A DNA stretch of 54,996 nucleotides from Kaistella haifensis DSM 19056 (GTDB lineage: Bacteria > Bacteroidota > Bacteroidia > Flavobacteriales > Weeksellaceae): positions 1 to 54,996 of the forward strand of contig NZ_JASZ02000014.1 of the NCBI RefSeq assembly GCF_000735695.2, read 5' to 3'. Every line of letters begins with the position of its first letter. Within the stretch, counting starts at the first letter, position 1. Below are positions 10,245 through 19,814 of the stretch, one piece after another. The notes under the pieces are model-generated. The model made no database searches, was not told the DNA's origin, and saw nothing but the letters and a program-made list of their open reading frames with translations. The translations under genes were made by a program, and so were the position numbers.

Positions 10245-12017
10245 ATGAATTCCTTAGAGAAAATATCGGCATTGCGCCAAAAAATGACAGAAAACCACAT
10301 CGATGCCTTCATCGTATATTCCGCAGATCCGCACATGAGCGAATATTTGCCCAAAGAATGGCAAGAGCGCAACTGGATTTCCGGATTTACAGGTTCCGCG
10401 GGTTTTGTAGTTTTCACCAAGGATAAAGCAGGATTGTGGACGGATGGTAGATATTTTGTTCAAGCTGCTGCTGAACTAAAAGATTCCGGAATCGAACTGA
10501 TGAAAATGGGTGAGGAAAACACTCCGGATTATATCGATTGGATCATTTCACAACTCCCGAATGGCGGAAAAGTCGCTGTAAATGCAGTAGCAACTTCACA
10601 TGCCAACTGGGAAGATCTTCACCAAAAACTATCTCGAAAAAATATAGAACTGCTCGATTTACCTTTGTTAAAAGACGTTTGGACCAACCGTAATACGGAC
10701 GCTCAGAAAAATCCGGTGTTCGTTCATCCGGTGGAAAGAGCCGGAAAATCTGTTGCCCAAAAACTCTTGGATATCCGTCAGAAAATGGAAGGCCTCGGTG
10801 CTTCAGTTCATATTATTTCCAGTCTTGATGATGTTGCGTGGACTTTAAACTTAAGAGGAAGCGATGTACAGTCGAATCCTGTGTTTTTAGGATATATTAT
10901 TTTGACTAAAAATGAAGCAAAACTCTTCGTAGATCTCGAAAAGCTTGATGTTGATGCTAGAAAACAAATGGAGGATTCGCAGGTAAAAATGTTGCCTTAT
11001 GAGGATTTCTACACCGAACTTCAAGCCATCCAAAATGAAAAAATATTGGTTTCTCCGAACAGCAACCAATCGATTTTCGAAGCTTTAAAAGAGAAAAATA
11101 CTTTGATCATAGCACCTGTTCCTGGAAATTTAATGAAAGCCATTAAAAACGAAACCGAATTACAAGGATTCCGCACCGTGATGCAACGCGATGGAGTAGC
11201 GATGGTGAAATTCCTCTACTGGCTCACTCACCAAGCCGGAAAAGAACCGATGACCGAATATTCAATTGGTGAAAAATTGTATGGTTTCAGAAAAGAAGGT
11301 AAGAATTTCGTGGGCGAAAGTTTCGGAAGCATCATTGGATATAAAGAAAATGGAGCGATTATGCACTATTCTGCACCCAAAGAAGGCAGTAAATCTGTGA
11401 CCAATGATTCCTCAATTTTAGTAGATTCCGGAGGTCAGTATTTGGAAGGAACTACCGACATTACCAGAACTTTGGCTTTAGGAGCGGTTTCAGATGAGTT
11501 CAAACGCAATTCAACTTTAGCTTTGAAAGGATTAATTCAACTATCTATGGTGAAATTTCCTAAAGGAACTCGAGGCGTTCAGTTGGATGCTTTCGCGAGA
11601 CTTGCGCTTTGGAAAGAAGGAAAAGACTATAACCACGGCACCGGACACGGTGTTGGAAGTTTCATGAATGTTCATGAAGGTCCCCAAAATATCCGCAAAG
11701 ACATGAATTTCCAGGAACTGATTCCGGGAATGGTCGTTTCCAATGAGCCTGGTTTCTACCTCGAAAATCACTACGGAATCCGTCACGAAAACCTAATTGC
11801 CGTAAAAGAAGTAGAACAAACCGAATTTGGAACTTTTTATGAATTCGAAACCCTTACCATTTGTCCGTTTGACCGCAATGTGATCGATGTTTCCTTACTT
11901 ACAGAACCGGAAATCAACTGGCTCAATGCTTACCACGATTGGTGTAAAGAGAAATTAGCCGACGATTTGGAAGGTGAAGTGAAAGAATGGTTTTTAGAAC
12001 TGGTAAAACCTCTTTAA
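10245..12017 (+). CDS. Xaa-Pro aminopeptidase (M24B)
   Basis: Removes an N-terminal residue that precedes proline. The 590-residue protein has the two creatinase-like N-terminal domains and a C-terminal pita-bread domain with the dinuclear-metal ligands: aspartates in LVDSGG and TTDITRT, histidine in HGTGHGVGSF, and glutamates in NEPGFY and in the ENLIAV region. The long form (about 590 residues) is the usual one in Bacteroidota. I chose the ATG at 10245; an ORF start 28 codons earlier would add an unconserved basic stretch and sit just after the previous terminator. A terminator follows. Confidence 0.92.
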   Translation: MNSLEKISALRQKMTENHIDAFIVYSADPHMSEYLPKEWQERNWISGFTGSAGFVVFTKDKAGLWTDGRYFVQAAAELKDSGIELMKMGEENTPDYIDWIISQLPNGGKVAVNAVATSHANWEDLHQKLSRKNIELLDLPLLKDVWTNRNTDAQKNPVFVHPVERAGKSVAQKLLDIRQKMEGLGASVHIISSLDDVAWTLNLRGSDVQSNPVFLGYIILTKNEAKLFVDLEKLDVDARKQMEDSQVKMLPYEDFYTELQAIQNEKILVSPNSNQSIFEALKEKNTLIIAPVPGNLMKAIKNETELQGFRTVMQRDGVAMVKFLYWLTHQAGKEPMTEYSIGEKLYGFRKEGKNFVGESFGSIIGYKENGAIMHYSAPKEGSKSVTNDSSILVDSGGQYLEGTTDITRTLALGAVSDEFKRNSTLALKGLIQLSMVKFPKGTRGVQLDAFARLALWKEGKDYNHGTGHGVGSFMNVHEGPQNIRKDMNFQELIPGMVVSNEPGFYLENHYGIRHENLIAVKEVEQTEFGTFYEFETLTICPFDRNVIDVSLLTEPEINWLNAYHDWCKEKLADDLEGEVKEWFLELVKPL

Positions 12018-12037
12018 ATAGAATTTAAAACCCTTTG

Positions 12038-12066
12038 AAAGTGCAGCATTTGTTGCACTTTTTTTA
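12038..12066 (+). terminator. Intrinsic terminator after the aminopeptidase gene
   Basis: AAAGTGCA (12038-12045) and TGCACTTT (12054-12061) form an 8-bp stem with an 8-base loop, followed by a T run. Confidence 0.75.
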
Positions 12067-12134
12067 TTTTTAATGATCATTATTAAAGATAAATTTCATT
12101 TAAAATGGAAAGAAATAGGTCGAGAAGTTTTGCT

Positions 12135-12142
12135 TAAATTTG
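12135..12142 (+). promoter_or_regulatory. -7 box of mnmE
   Basis: TAAATTTG followed by C matches TAnnTTTG and ends only five bases before the mnmE ATG at 12147. If used, the transcript would have almost no leader. No clear TTG -33 element is seen. Confidence 0.4.
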
Positions 12143-12146
12143 CAAC

Positions 12147-13532
12147 ATGAACAAAGACACCATCTGTGCATTGGCGACTGCCAACGGAATAGGAGCGCTC
12201 GGAATCATCCGCCTTTCCGGGGATGACGCGGTAAGTATTGCCCAAAAATCTTTCAAAGGGAAAAATCTGGAAAAACAGAAAAGCCATACCGTACATTACG
12301 GCTACATCGTGGATGGCGAAGAAATCATCGATGAAATTATGGTTTCGGTTTTTTTGGCTCCAAAAACGTTCACTACAGAAAATGTGGTGGAAATTTCCTT
12401 TCACGGTTCGCCTTTCATTGGGAAAAGAATTCTTGAAGTTTTAATTAAAAACGGAGCGAGAATGGCGAAAGCCGGCGAATTTACCATGCGTGCGTTCATG
12501 AATGGAAGAATTGATCTTTCTCAGGCAGAAGCGATTGCAGATATAATTGCCAGCGAAAATGAAGCGTCCAGAAAAGTGGCGATTAATCAGCTCAAAGGAG
12601 GAATAACTAGCGAAATTTCGATTCTAAGAACCGATTTGCTCAATTTTGTATCGTTAATAGAACTTGAATTGGATTTTGCAGAAGAGGATGTAGAATTTGC
12701 TGACAGAACAGCACTTACCGGTCTTTTAAAAAGAATTGAAGACAAATTAAAATCACTTATCGAAAGTTTCGAGTACGGGAATGCGGTGAAAAATGGAGTA
12801 GCAGTGGCGATTTTAGGGAAACCCAATGCTGGAAAATCAACTTTGTTAAATGCCCTGCTTAAAGAAGAACGAGCGATTGTAAGCAATATCGCAGGAACAA
12901 CCCGCGACACGATCGAAGAATTGCTGCACATTAAAGGAAATGCTTTCCGGTTGATTGATACCGCGGGTTTAAGGGAAACTACCGATGAAATCGAGAAAAT
13001 CGGTGTGAAAAAAGCCATTGAAAAAGTGGAGCAGGCGGAAATCCTGATTTATCTCATCGATTCTGCAACCAATGATTTTACCGAAGATCTATTGATGATT
13101 AAGCCCTTGCTTCGTGACGATTTAAAACTCATCATTTGTGCGACCAAAATTGATGAAGTCGTACCGTCACAGCATGAAAAAATGGAAGCTTTGCTAAGAC
13201 AGGAAATCGCACAGGAATTTGATTTCATCAAAATATCAGCACTGGAAAACCAAAACCTTCAGGATCTGAAAAACGAGCTTTCCTCTTATGTTGAAGAGCT
13301 TAAAACAGAAGAAAATAATGTCGTAATCACCAACCAACGACACTTTCAGGCATTACAAAATTCCCTGGAATCCGTTCAGAAAGTAGAAGAGGCGGTACAC
13401 ACCAAAATCTCCACCGAACTCTTGGCCTACGAACTTCGCAACGCCCTGGAATACCTCGGCGAAATTTCCGGAGAATTTACCAACGACGAAGTCTTAGGCA
13501 ATATTTTTTCTAAGTTTTGTATCGGAAAGTAA
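12147..13532 (+). CDS. mnmE: tRNA modification GTPase MnmE (TrmE)
   Basis: With MnmG it installs the carboxymethylaminomethyl group on the wobble uridine of certain tRNAs. The protein has the N-terminal folate-binding domain, an inserted Ras-like G domain with GKPNAGKST, DTAGLRET and a CATKID guanine-specificity motif, and the family's invariant C-terminal FCIGK. Length 461 is normal. The last 18 bases including the stop codon are repeated at 26561-26578, so the gene end is probably the insertion site of the downstream island and its final codons may have been supplied by the element. Confidence 0.96.
   Translation: MNKDTICALATANGIGALGIIRLSGDDAVSIAQKSFKGKNLEKQKSHTVHYGYIVDGEEIIDEIMVSVFLAPKTFTTENVVEISFHGSPFIGKRILEVLIKNGARMAKAGEFTMRAFMNGRIDLSQAEAIADIIASENEASRKVAINQLKGGITSEISILRTDLLNFVSLIELELDFAEEDVEFADRTALTGLLKRIEDKLKSLIESFEYGNAVKNGVAVAILGKPNAGKSTLLNALLKEERAIVSNIAGTTRDTIEELLHIKGNAFRLIDTAGLRETTDEIEKIGVKKAIEKVEQAEILIYLIDSATNDFTEDLLMIKPLLRDDLKLIICATKIDEVVPSQHEKMEALLRQEIAQEFDFIKISALENQNLQDLKNELSSYVEELKTEENNVVITNQRHFQALQNSLESVQKVEEAVHTKISTELLAYELRNALEYLGEISGEFTNDEVLGNIFSKFCIGK
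13515..13532 (+). repeat. Attachment-site copy 1 (mnmE 3' end)
   Basis: TTTTGTATCGGAAAGTAA encodes FCIGK-stop of mnmE. The sequence at 26561-26578 matches it at 17 of 18 positions. In SGI1-type islands the recombination site is the same 18 bases at the 3' end of mnmE (thdF), so I read this pair as att sites. Confidence 0.75.
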
Positions 13533-13691
13533 ATCTACAAACCTTCCAGTCCATTTCCAACGTTTTAAGAGTCTTCAATCTAATATCAGGATACAGTAGT
13601 TACAAGAACATTTACGGTTTAAGATTTTTTCTTTTGTTTTCCTTTAGTTATATTTAACGATTAATAAAATAACCTGCTCAGAAAAGAAATA

Positions 13692-15257
13692 ATGGCAACG
13701 AAAACAGCTGTAAAAACGAAAAGTACCGAAGAAATCCTGTGGGATTCTGCCAATAAATTAAGAGGTTCTGTAGAGCCTTCTGAATACAAGCATGTTGTAC
13801 TGAGTTTAATCTTCTTAAAATTTGCGAGTGATAAATTCATCAAACGTAGAGAAGAATTGATTGCAGAAGGTAAACAAGCCTTCTTAGAAATTCCTGAATT
13901 TTATCAGGCGGAAAATGTCTTTTATCTGCCGGAAGAATCGCGGTGGACTTTCATTATGGAAAATGCCAAGCAGGAAAATATCACATTGATAGTAGATTCT
14001 GCCCTGAAAACCATTGAGCGTACCAACAAATCTCTGGAAGGTGCATTACCCGATAATTATTTTTCCCGTCTTGGCCTGGATCAGTCTAAATTCTCGGCTT
14101 TGTTGGATACCATTAACAATATTGATACCCTGAAAGATGAAGCCCGCGATATTGTAGGACGTGTTTATGAATATTTCCTGAGTAAATTTGCCATTGCTGA
14201 GGGGAAAGGAAAAGGAGAATTTTATACCCCGAAATCGATTGTTAATCTGATTGCAGAAATGATAGAACCGTACAAAGGGAAAATCTATGACCCTTCCTGT
14301 GGTTCGGGCGGGATGTTTGTACAGTCGCTGAAGTTTATTGAGAAGCATAAAGGAAACAAAAAAGATATTTCTATCTACGGTCAGGAGCTTACCAATACCA
14401 CCTACAAATTGGCGAAGATGAACCTTGCCATCCGTGGGATTTCTTCTAATCTGGGGAACAAAGCAGCAGATACTTTTGGCGACGACCAACACAAAGATTT
14501 GAAAGCCGACTACATAATGGCGAACCCGCCTTTTAATTTAAAAGACTGGCGTGCAGACAGCGAACTGACTACCGACCCAAGATGGGCAGGGTATGAAGTA
14601 CCACCAAAATCCAATGCCAACTATGCGTGGATTCTGAATATGATTTCTAAACTCTCTCAGAATGGCGTTGCCGGATTTATTTTGGCAAATGGTGCTTTGA
14701 GTGGCGGTGGCGAAGAATATAAAATCCGGAAACAGATTATCGAAAATGATTTGGTGGAAGCGATAGTTGTTTTACCTCGGGATATGTTTTATTCAACGGA
14801 TATATCCGTTACACTTTGGATTCTGAACCGCAATAAAAAGGAAAGGACTTATGAAGTGAACGACGGTATTAAAAACTACCGTAGTCGTGAGGGCGAGGTT
14901 TTATTTATTGATCTACGAAGATGGGGAACTCCTTATGAAAAATCATATGTGGAATTTATAGAAGAAGACGTTAGAAAAATAGCAGATAATTATCACAATT
15001 GGCAACAGATTGATTGGAAAACAACTTATCAAAATATCCCTGAATACTGTTATAGCGCAAACCTTGAAGAAATAAGAAACAATAACTATTCTTTAACACC
15101 AAGTAAATATGTTGAATTTGTAGACAGAGATTTAAATTTAGATTTTGATATAGAAATGAAACGTATTCAAAAGAAGTTTAAGAATATAATTCAAGAAGAA
15201 AAAGAATCTCAAAATGAACTCATAAATGCTTTTAAAATATTAGGCTATGAAATATGA
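13692..15257 (+). CDS. hsdM: Type I restriction-modification methyltransferase subunit
   Basis: N6-adenine DNA methyltransferase subunit of a type I system; works with HsdS to methylate and with HsdR to cleave. HsdM N-terminal helical domain first (LWDSANKLRGSVEPSEYKH), then the SAM-binding motif DPSCGSGGMF and the catalytic NPPF. Length 521 is typical. It overlaps hsdS by 11 bases. By eye the last 300 or so bases (from about 14930) are much more AT-rich than the rest, matching the downstream hsdS and not the upstream part, which suggests recombination inside the gene. The gene begins about 160 bases after mnmE and is the first gene of the island. Confidence 0.95.
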   Translation: MATKTAVKTKSTEEILWDSANKLRGSVEPSEYKHVVLSLIFLKFASDKFIKRREELIAEGKQAFLEIPEFYQAENVFYLPEESRWTFIMENAKQENITLIVDSALKTIERTNKSLEGALPDNYFSRLGLDQSKFSALLDTINNIDTLKDEARDIVGRVYEYFLSKFAIAEGKGKGEFYTPKSIVNLIAEMIEPYKGKIYDPSCGSGGMFVQSLKFIEKHKGNKKDISIYGQELTNTTYKLAKMNLAIRGISSNLGNKAADTFGDDQHKDLKADYIMANPPFNLKDWRADSELTTDPRWAGYEVPPKSNANYAWILNMISKLSQNGVAGFILANGALSGGGEEYKIRKQIIENDLVEAIVVLPRDMFYSTDISVTLWILNRNKKERTYEVNDGIKNYRSREGEVLFIDLRRWGTPYEKSYVEFIEEDVRKIADNYHNWQQIDWKTTYQNIPEYCYSANLEEIRNNNYSLTPSKYVEFVDRDLNLDFDIEMKRIQKKFKNIIQEEKESQNELINAFKILGYEI

Positions 15258-16362
15258 GAAATTAGGTAAATATATTCATCTGATTGATGAAAAAAACACA
15301 AATTTTGAGATAAAAGAAGTTTTAGGTATAAATATACACAAAGAGTTTATGCCTTCTGTGGCAAATGTATCACAAACAGATTTATCAAGATATAAAATAA
15401 TCCGAAAAGGACAATTTGCTTACAGTGCTATGCAAGTTGGTAGAGATGAAACGATTCGCATAGCCTTATATAAAAAAGATAAACCTTCGATAATATCGCC
15501 TGCATATCAAGTAATATCAGTAAATAATTTAGAAGAAATTTTTCCTGAATATATAATGCTTTATTTTCAAAAAGCAGAATCAGATCGATACGGATGGTTT
15601 ATTAGTGATGGGAGTGTTAGGGCTAGTTTAGACTTTGAAAGATTATGTGAAATCGAAATTCCATATATTCCAATTGAAGACCAAAAAAAATATGTAGATG
15701 TTTATAATGCTTTGCAAAAAAATCAAAAAAGCTATGCTGATTCTTTAGAAGATTTGCAATTTATTTGTGATAATTTTATTGATAAATACAAACTGTCAAA
15801 CGCAAAAGTGAAAATTGGAAGTTGTGTTGAAGTGATTGATTATAGGAATAAAGATTATACTTATAATAATGTATTGGGTATTAATGTACACAAGGAATTT
15901 ATGTCTTCCAAAGCAAATTTGACTTCTACAGATTTGTCTACATATAAAATTATAAGCAAAAATCAATTTGCATACAGTTCAATGCAAGTGGGACGTGATG
16001 AAACTGTAAGAGTTGTGCTATATGATAAGGAAAAACCTGCAATTATTTCTCCCGCATATTCTGTATTTCAAGTGACTAATAAAGAATTAATGCCTGAATT
16101 TTTAATGTTATGGTTTTTTAGAGCAGAATTTAATAGATATGGATGGTTTATTAGTGATGGTAGTGTCAGAGCTAGTTTGGATTGGGAAAGATTCTGTGAA
16201 ATAGAAATTCCTTTGCCAAGTAATAAAGAGCAAGAGGCAATTATTTCAATCTATAAAATTTTAGAAACACGGAAAAGATTAAATAAAGAATTAAAAGAAT
16301 CTTTAAAACCACTTTGTCCTATATTAATGAAAGATGTTTATGATAAGATTAATAGAAACTAG
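15247..16362 (+). CDS. hsdS: Type I restriction specificity subunit with two near-identical recognition domains
   Basis: Determines the DNA target of the HsdMSR complex. The 371 residues form two halves: recognition domain 1 at about residues 20-140 and domain 2 at about 205-325, each followed by a helical spacer. The two domains share long blocks such as MQVGRDET and RYGWFISDGSVRASLD, and by hand alignment are about 70% identical. At DNA level the repeats lie 549 bases apart (for example 15592 and 16141). HsdS proteins normally carry two unrelated domains reading different half-sites, so this one should read a symmetric target. It follows hsdM with an 11-base overlap. Confidence 0.9.
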   Translation: MKYEKLGKYIHLIDEKNTNFEIKEVLGINIHKEFMPSVANVSQTDLSRYKIIRKGQFAYSAMQVGRDETIRIALYKKDKPSIISPAYQVISVNNLEEIFPEYIMLYFQKAESDRYGWFISDGSVRASLDFERLCEIEIPYIPIEDQKKYVDVYNALQKNQKSYADSLEDLQFICDNFIDKYKLSNAKVKIGSCVEVIDYRNKDYTYNNVLGINVHKEFMSSKANLTSTDLSTYKIISKNQFAYSSMQVGRDETVRVVLYDKEKPAIISPAYSVFQVTNKELMPEFLMLWFFRAEFNRYGWFISDGSVRASLDWERFCEIEIPLPSNKEQEAIISIYKILETRKRLNKELKESLKPLCPILMKDVYDKINRN

Positions 16363-16469
16363 ATTAAAAACTCACCCAACTACAAAGCTTGTTGTTGTCG
16401 CGGTTGGCGGTTGGGGAGGAAGTGATTGCTTAAAATAAAAACTAAAACTGATAACTATAAAAACTACAT
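16363..16469 (+). other. Intergenic stretch with a GC-rich patch
   Basis: A gap of 107 bases between hsdS and the helicase gene. It holds a short G-rich patch (about 16390-16425) that stands out in an otherwise very AT-rich cassette, perhaps a scar of a replaced specificity gene. No terminator hairpin is evident, so read-through to the helicase gene is possible. Confidence 0.3.
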
Positions 16470-19400
16470 ATGGCTAAAATTTTACTTCCTGAATTAAGAT
16501 TATCCTATTTTAATAAAGTAGGTGTAAAAAATATTGTTGAACAAATTATTTTAGAGAAAGCTTATGTAGATTATTTTTTTCAAAATAGCTACAGAGGTTA
16601 TGTTGTTGTTATAGTTGATGGAGCTCCAATTTGTATTACATCTAATAAAGATTTTCAATCGCCTAATTTTGAATTCATAATTCTTTCCAATAAGAAGCCA
16701 ACAGATCAAAATTTAGAGGTGGAAGGAGAAATTGTTTTGAAGAGATGGTTGAAGCACCCTTTGAAAAGAGAATACTCTAATTCAGAGATTGTAACCTCCT
16801 GGACAAGGAACTTTAATTTTTTAGAGGAAAATTTAGATGCTAACATAAATGGTTTACGGGAACCTCAAATTGCTGCACTTTATTCAATTTTAAGTCATTT
16901 GAAAGTCTCTGAAGAGATTGGAACTATTGTGATGCCTACTGGTACAGGTAAAACTGAAACAATGTTATCTACCTTAATTGCGGGTAAATTAGATAAAATA
17001 ATTATAACCGTTCCCTCAGATGCATTAAGAACTCAGATTTCAAATAAATTTTTAAAACTAGGTTTGTTAAAACAATTTGGAATTATCAATCCAAGTGTTA
17101 TTAATCCTAAAGTTGGAATTATATATCAAAGTTTTCAAAGCAACGAAGATTTACTTGAATTTATCGAAAAGTCAAATGTTATTGTAACAACAATGAATAT
17201 TTTGTCAAATTTTCAACCCAGCGTATTAGCTACTTTAAATGATAATATTTCAAATGTTTTAATTGATGAAGCACATCATGTTGAGGCAAATTCATGGAAG
17301 CGTGTTAGAAAAGCTTTTGATAATAAGAAAATTTTGCAATTTACCGCAACCCCTTTCCGTAATGACCAAAAGCGAATAGAAGGAAAAGTAATTTTTAATT
17401 TTAGTTTAAAAAGGGCTCAAGAACAAGGCTACTTTAAACCAATTAATTTTTTACCAATAAGAGAGTATGATCTAAATAAAGGTCACAAATTAATTGCACA
17501 AAAAGCAGTTGAAAAACTTCGGGAAGATCTAGCAAATGGATTTAACCATATTTTAATGGCCAGATGTGTAAATACTGTAAAAGCCGCAGAAGTGTTTAAA
17601 TACTATGAAGAATATGAAGATTTAAAACCAATATTGATACATTCGTCGGTAGCAGGTAAAAATGAAATTTTACAAAATATAATTAATGGTGAACATAGAA
17701 TCATAGTTGCTGTAAATATGTTGGGAGAAGGTTTTGATTTACCACAACTAAAAATTGCAGCGTTTCATGATATTAGAAAAAGCTTACCAATTACTTTGCA
17801 ATTTGCTGGAAGATTTACAAGAACTTCAATAGATGATGAGTTAGGCAATGCAACTTTCATTGCAAATTTGGCAGATTCTGAAACAGAAAACGAATTGAGT
17901 GATTTATACGCTCAAGATTCGGATTGGAATACTTTATTATCAAGACTAAGCTCTGATCAGATTGATGAACAAATAGATTTTGATGAATTTATAAATGGTT
18001 TTCAACATTTGGATAATTCTAAAATTCCTTTTCAAAATATTAAGTTTGCTCTAAGTACCGTTGTTTACAAAAATCTAAATCCAGATAATTCTTTTGATTT
18101 ATTAAATTTTAAAAAAGGTATTAATGGCTATGATGAATTAGAGTATAAATTTGATGATTATAACCCAGCTGAAAACACTGTAGTGATTATTACTGCGTCA
18201 AAATCTGAAGTTGAATGGGTAAATTATAAAGAAGTTTTCGGTTTAGATTGGAGGCTTACAATATTATACTACAATGAAGAAAATAATCTTCTTTTCATTC
18301 ATAGTTCTGACAAATCTAGCCTATATCCTGAGCTTGCCAAAGCTGTCTTAGATGATAGATCTGAATTAATTCACAAGCTATTAGTATACCGAAGCTTCTA
18401 CGATGTAAATCGTGTATCACTACAAAATGTAGGATTGAAGGAGTTTTTAAATAGGAAAATAAGGTTTACAATGCGTGTAGGAACAGATATTCAAGATGCT
18501 CTTTCTTTAGCCGAACAACAAAGAGGCGAGAAAGCATTTGTATTTGGTTCGGGCTTCGAAGATGGAGAGAAGATTACTCTTGGTTGTTCTTACAAAGGGA
18601 GAATTTGGAGTTATATGAGAGGAGACCTTAAAGATTTTATAAACTGGTGTGATAATTTAGGAAAAAAGTTAATTGACGAAGATATTGATCCAAATCAAGT
18701 TTTACGTGAGACTTTGATTCCAGAGGTTATTACTGAAGTTCCTCATCTGTATGCAACATATATTGATTGGGATGATAATTTCTATAATTTTCCTGAATCA
18801 AAAATAGAAATAACTATCAATGGTATTTTTAATTCTGCTTATTGTACAATTGAGATAATAAATCAAAACGATCACGGAATTATTGATTTTCAAGTTGTTT
18901 CACCCAATGGTTCTGCAAAATTTAGAAAAGAATTATTTACAGATACTAATAATGATGGAAGCAATTATCCAAACTTTAGAATTATCAAGTTAGATGTCGC
19001 TCAAAGCGAAGTGAAGATTGCGTCAAAAACGTTTACCCTTCTTGAGTATTTCAATCAATTTCCACCAATTATATGGTTCGCAGATGGATCAGCACTTCAA
19101 GGAAATGAATATATTCAATTAAAACAACTTATTCAACCATATCCAACAGAAAGATTAATTGATTGGAATTGGGATGGTATAGATTTAAGAAAAGAGGCGC
19201 AGGGAATTCATCCATTAAAAACAGATTCGATTCAATATAAAGTTATACAAGATCTAGTAGCTCAAGATTTTGATATTGTTTATGATGATGACTACTCGGG
19301 GGAAATTGCAGATATTATTACTATAAAAGAATATGATAATGAAATTAAAGTACAGTTTTACCATTTGAAATTTGCAAAAGATGGTCTAGTCAACACAAGA

Positions 19401-19736
19401 GTGGATAATTTTTACGAAGTATGTGGTCAGGCCCAGAAATCAATTCATTGGAAGCATAAGAGTGGGTTTGAATTCTTTCAACATTTATTGAGAAGAGAAG
19501 TTAAAATTAGAAACGGTCAGGAGCGAAGTCGAATTGAAAAGGGAACCAAAGAAGAACTAGAAAGATTCTTAGCAATTGCAAAAAATAAAAAGCCAATGAA
19601 TTTTGAGATATTCGTTGTGCAGCCAAGTTTGTCAAAACAAAATACGTCAGAATCAATAATGACTTTGCTTGGTGTAACCGCAAATTATTTAAAAGAAGTT
19701 GCAGATATTGATTTAAAAGTAATCGTAAATGAATAA
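16470..19736 (+). CDS. SF2 helicase with large C-terminal extension, possible nuclease
   Basis: A 1088-residue DEAD/DEAH-type protein. Helicase motifs are clear: Walker A PTGTGKT (156-162), DEAH (266-269), TATPF (292-296) and motif VI QFAGRFTRT (444-452). About 600 residues follow that I cannot assign. Near residues 948-967 the pattern EIADIIT followed by FYHLKF resembles a PD-(D/E)XK nuclease core with histidine in the (D/E) position; this is an inference. The gene is inserted between hsdS and hsdR on the same strand and is followed after 78 bases by an ATPase-TOPRIM gene. It is not the HsdR motor, which is present separately at 21624. It probably works with the next gene as a defence module. 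Confidence 0.85.
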   Translation: MAKILLPELRLSYFNKVGVKNIVEQIILEKAYVDYFFQNSYRGYVVVIVDGAPICITSNKDFQSPNFEFIILSNKKPTDQNLEVEGEIVLKRWLKHPLKREYSNSEIVTSWTRNFNFLEENLDANINGLREPQIAALYSILSHLKVSEEIGTIVMPTGTGKTETMLSTLIAGKLDKIIITVPSDALRTQISNKFLKLGLLKQFGIINPSVINPKVGIIYQSFQSNEDLLEFIEKSNVIVTTMNILSNFQPSVLATLNDNISNVLIDEAHHVEANSWKRVRKAFDNKKILQFTATPFRNDQKRIEGKVIFNFSLKRAQEQGYFKPINFLPIREYDLNKGHKLIAQKAVEKLREDLANGFNHILMARCVNTVKAAEVFKYYEEYEDLKPILIHSSVAGKNEILQNIINGEHRIIVAVNMLGEGFDLPQLKIAAFHDIRKSLPITLQFAGRFTRTSIDDELGNATFIANLADSETENELSDLYAQDSDWNTLLSRLSSDQIDEQIDFDEFINGFQHLDNSKIPFQNIKFALSTVVYKNLNPDNSFDLLNFKKGINGYDELEYKFDDYNPAENTVVIITASKSEVEWVNYKEVFGLDWRLTILYYNEENNLLFIHSSDKSSLYPELAKAVLDDRSELIHKLLVYRSFYDVNRVSLQNVGLKEFLNRKIRFTMRVGTDIQDALSLAEQQRGEKAFVFGSGFEDGEKITLGCSYKGRIWSYMRGDLKDFINWCDNLGKKLIDEDIDPNQVLRETLIPEVITEVPHLYATYIDWDDNFYNFPESKIEITINGIFNSAYCTIEIINQNDHGIIDFQVVSPNGSAKFRKELFTDTNNDGSNYPNFRIIKLDVAQSEVKIASKTFTLLEYFNQFPPIIWFADGSALQGNEYIQLKQLIQPYPTERLIDWNWDGIDLRKEAQGIHPLKTDSIQYKVIQDLVAQDFDIVYDDDYSGEIADIITIKEYDNEIKVQFYHLKFAKDGLVNTRVDNFYEVCGQAQKSIHWKHKSGFEFFQHLLRREVKIRNGQERSRIEKGTKEELERFLAIAKNKKPMNFEIFVVQPSLSKQNTSESIMTLLGVTANYLKEVADIDLKVIVNE

Positions 19737-19814
19737 TCTATTTCTGGGTATTATCATCAAAACTAGCAGTGGATAAGTAAAAGAATTTTTAAAAAATTAC
19801 AAAATGAAATTTAA

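Noticed and set aside
16470..19736. Taking the SF2 helicase as a second or degenerate HsdR
   Set aside because: Its N-terminus lacks the HsdR nuclease domain, and a complete hsdR follows at 21624.
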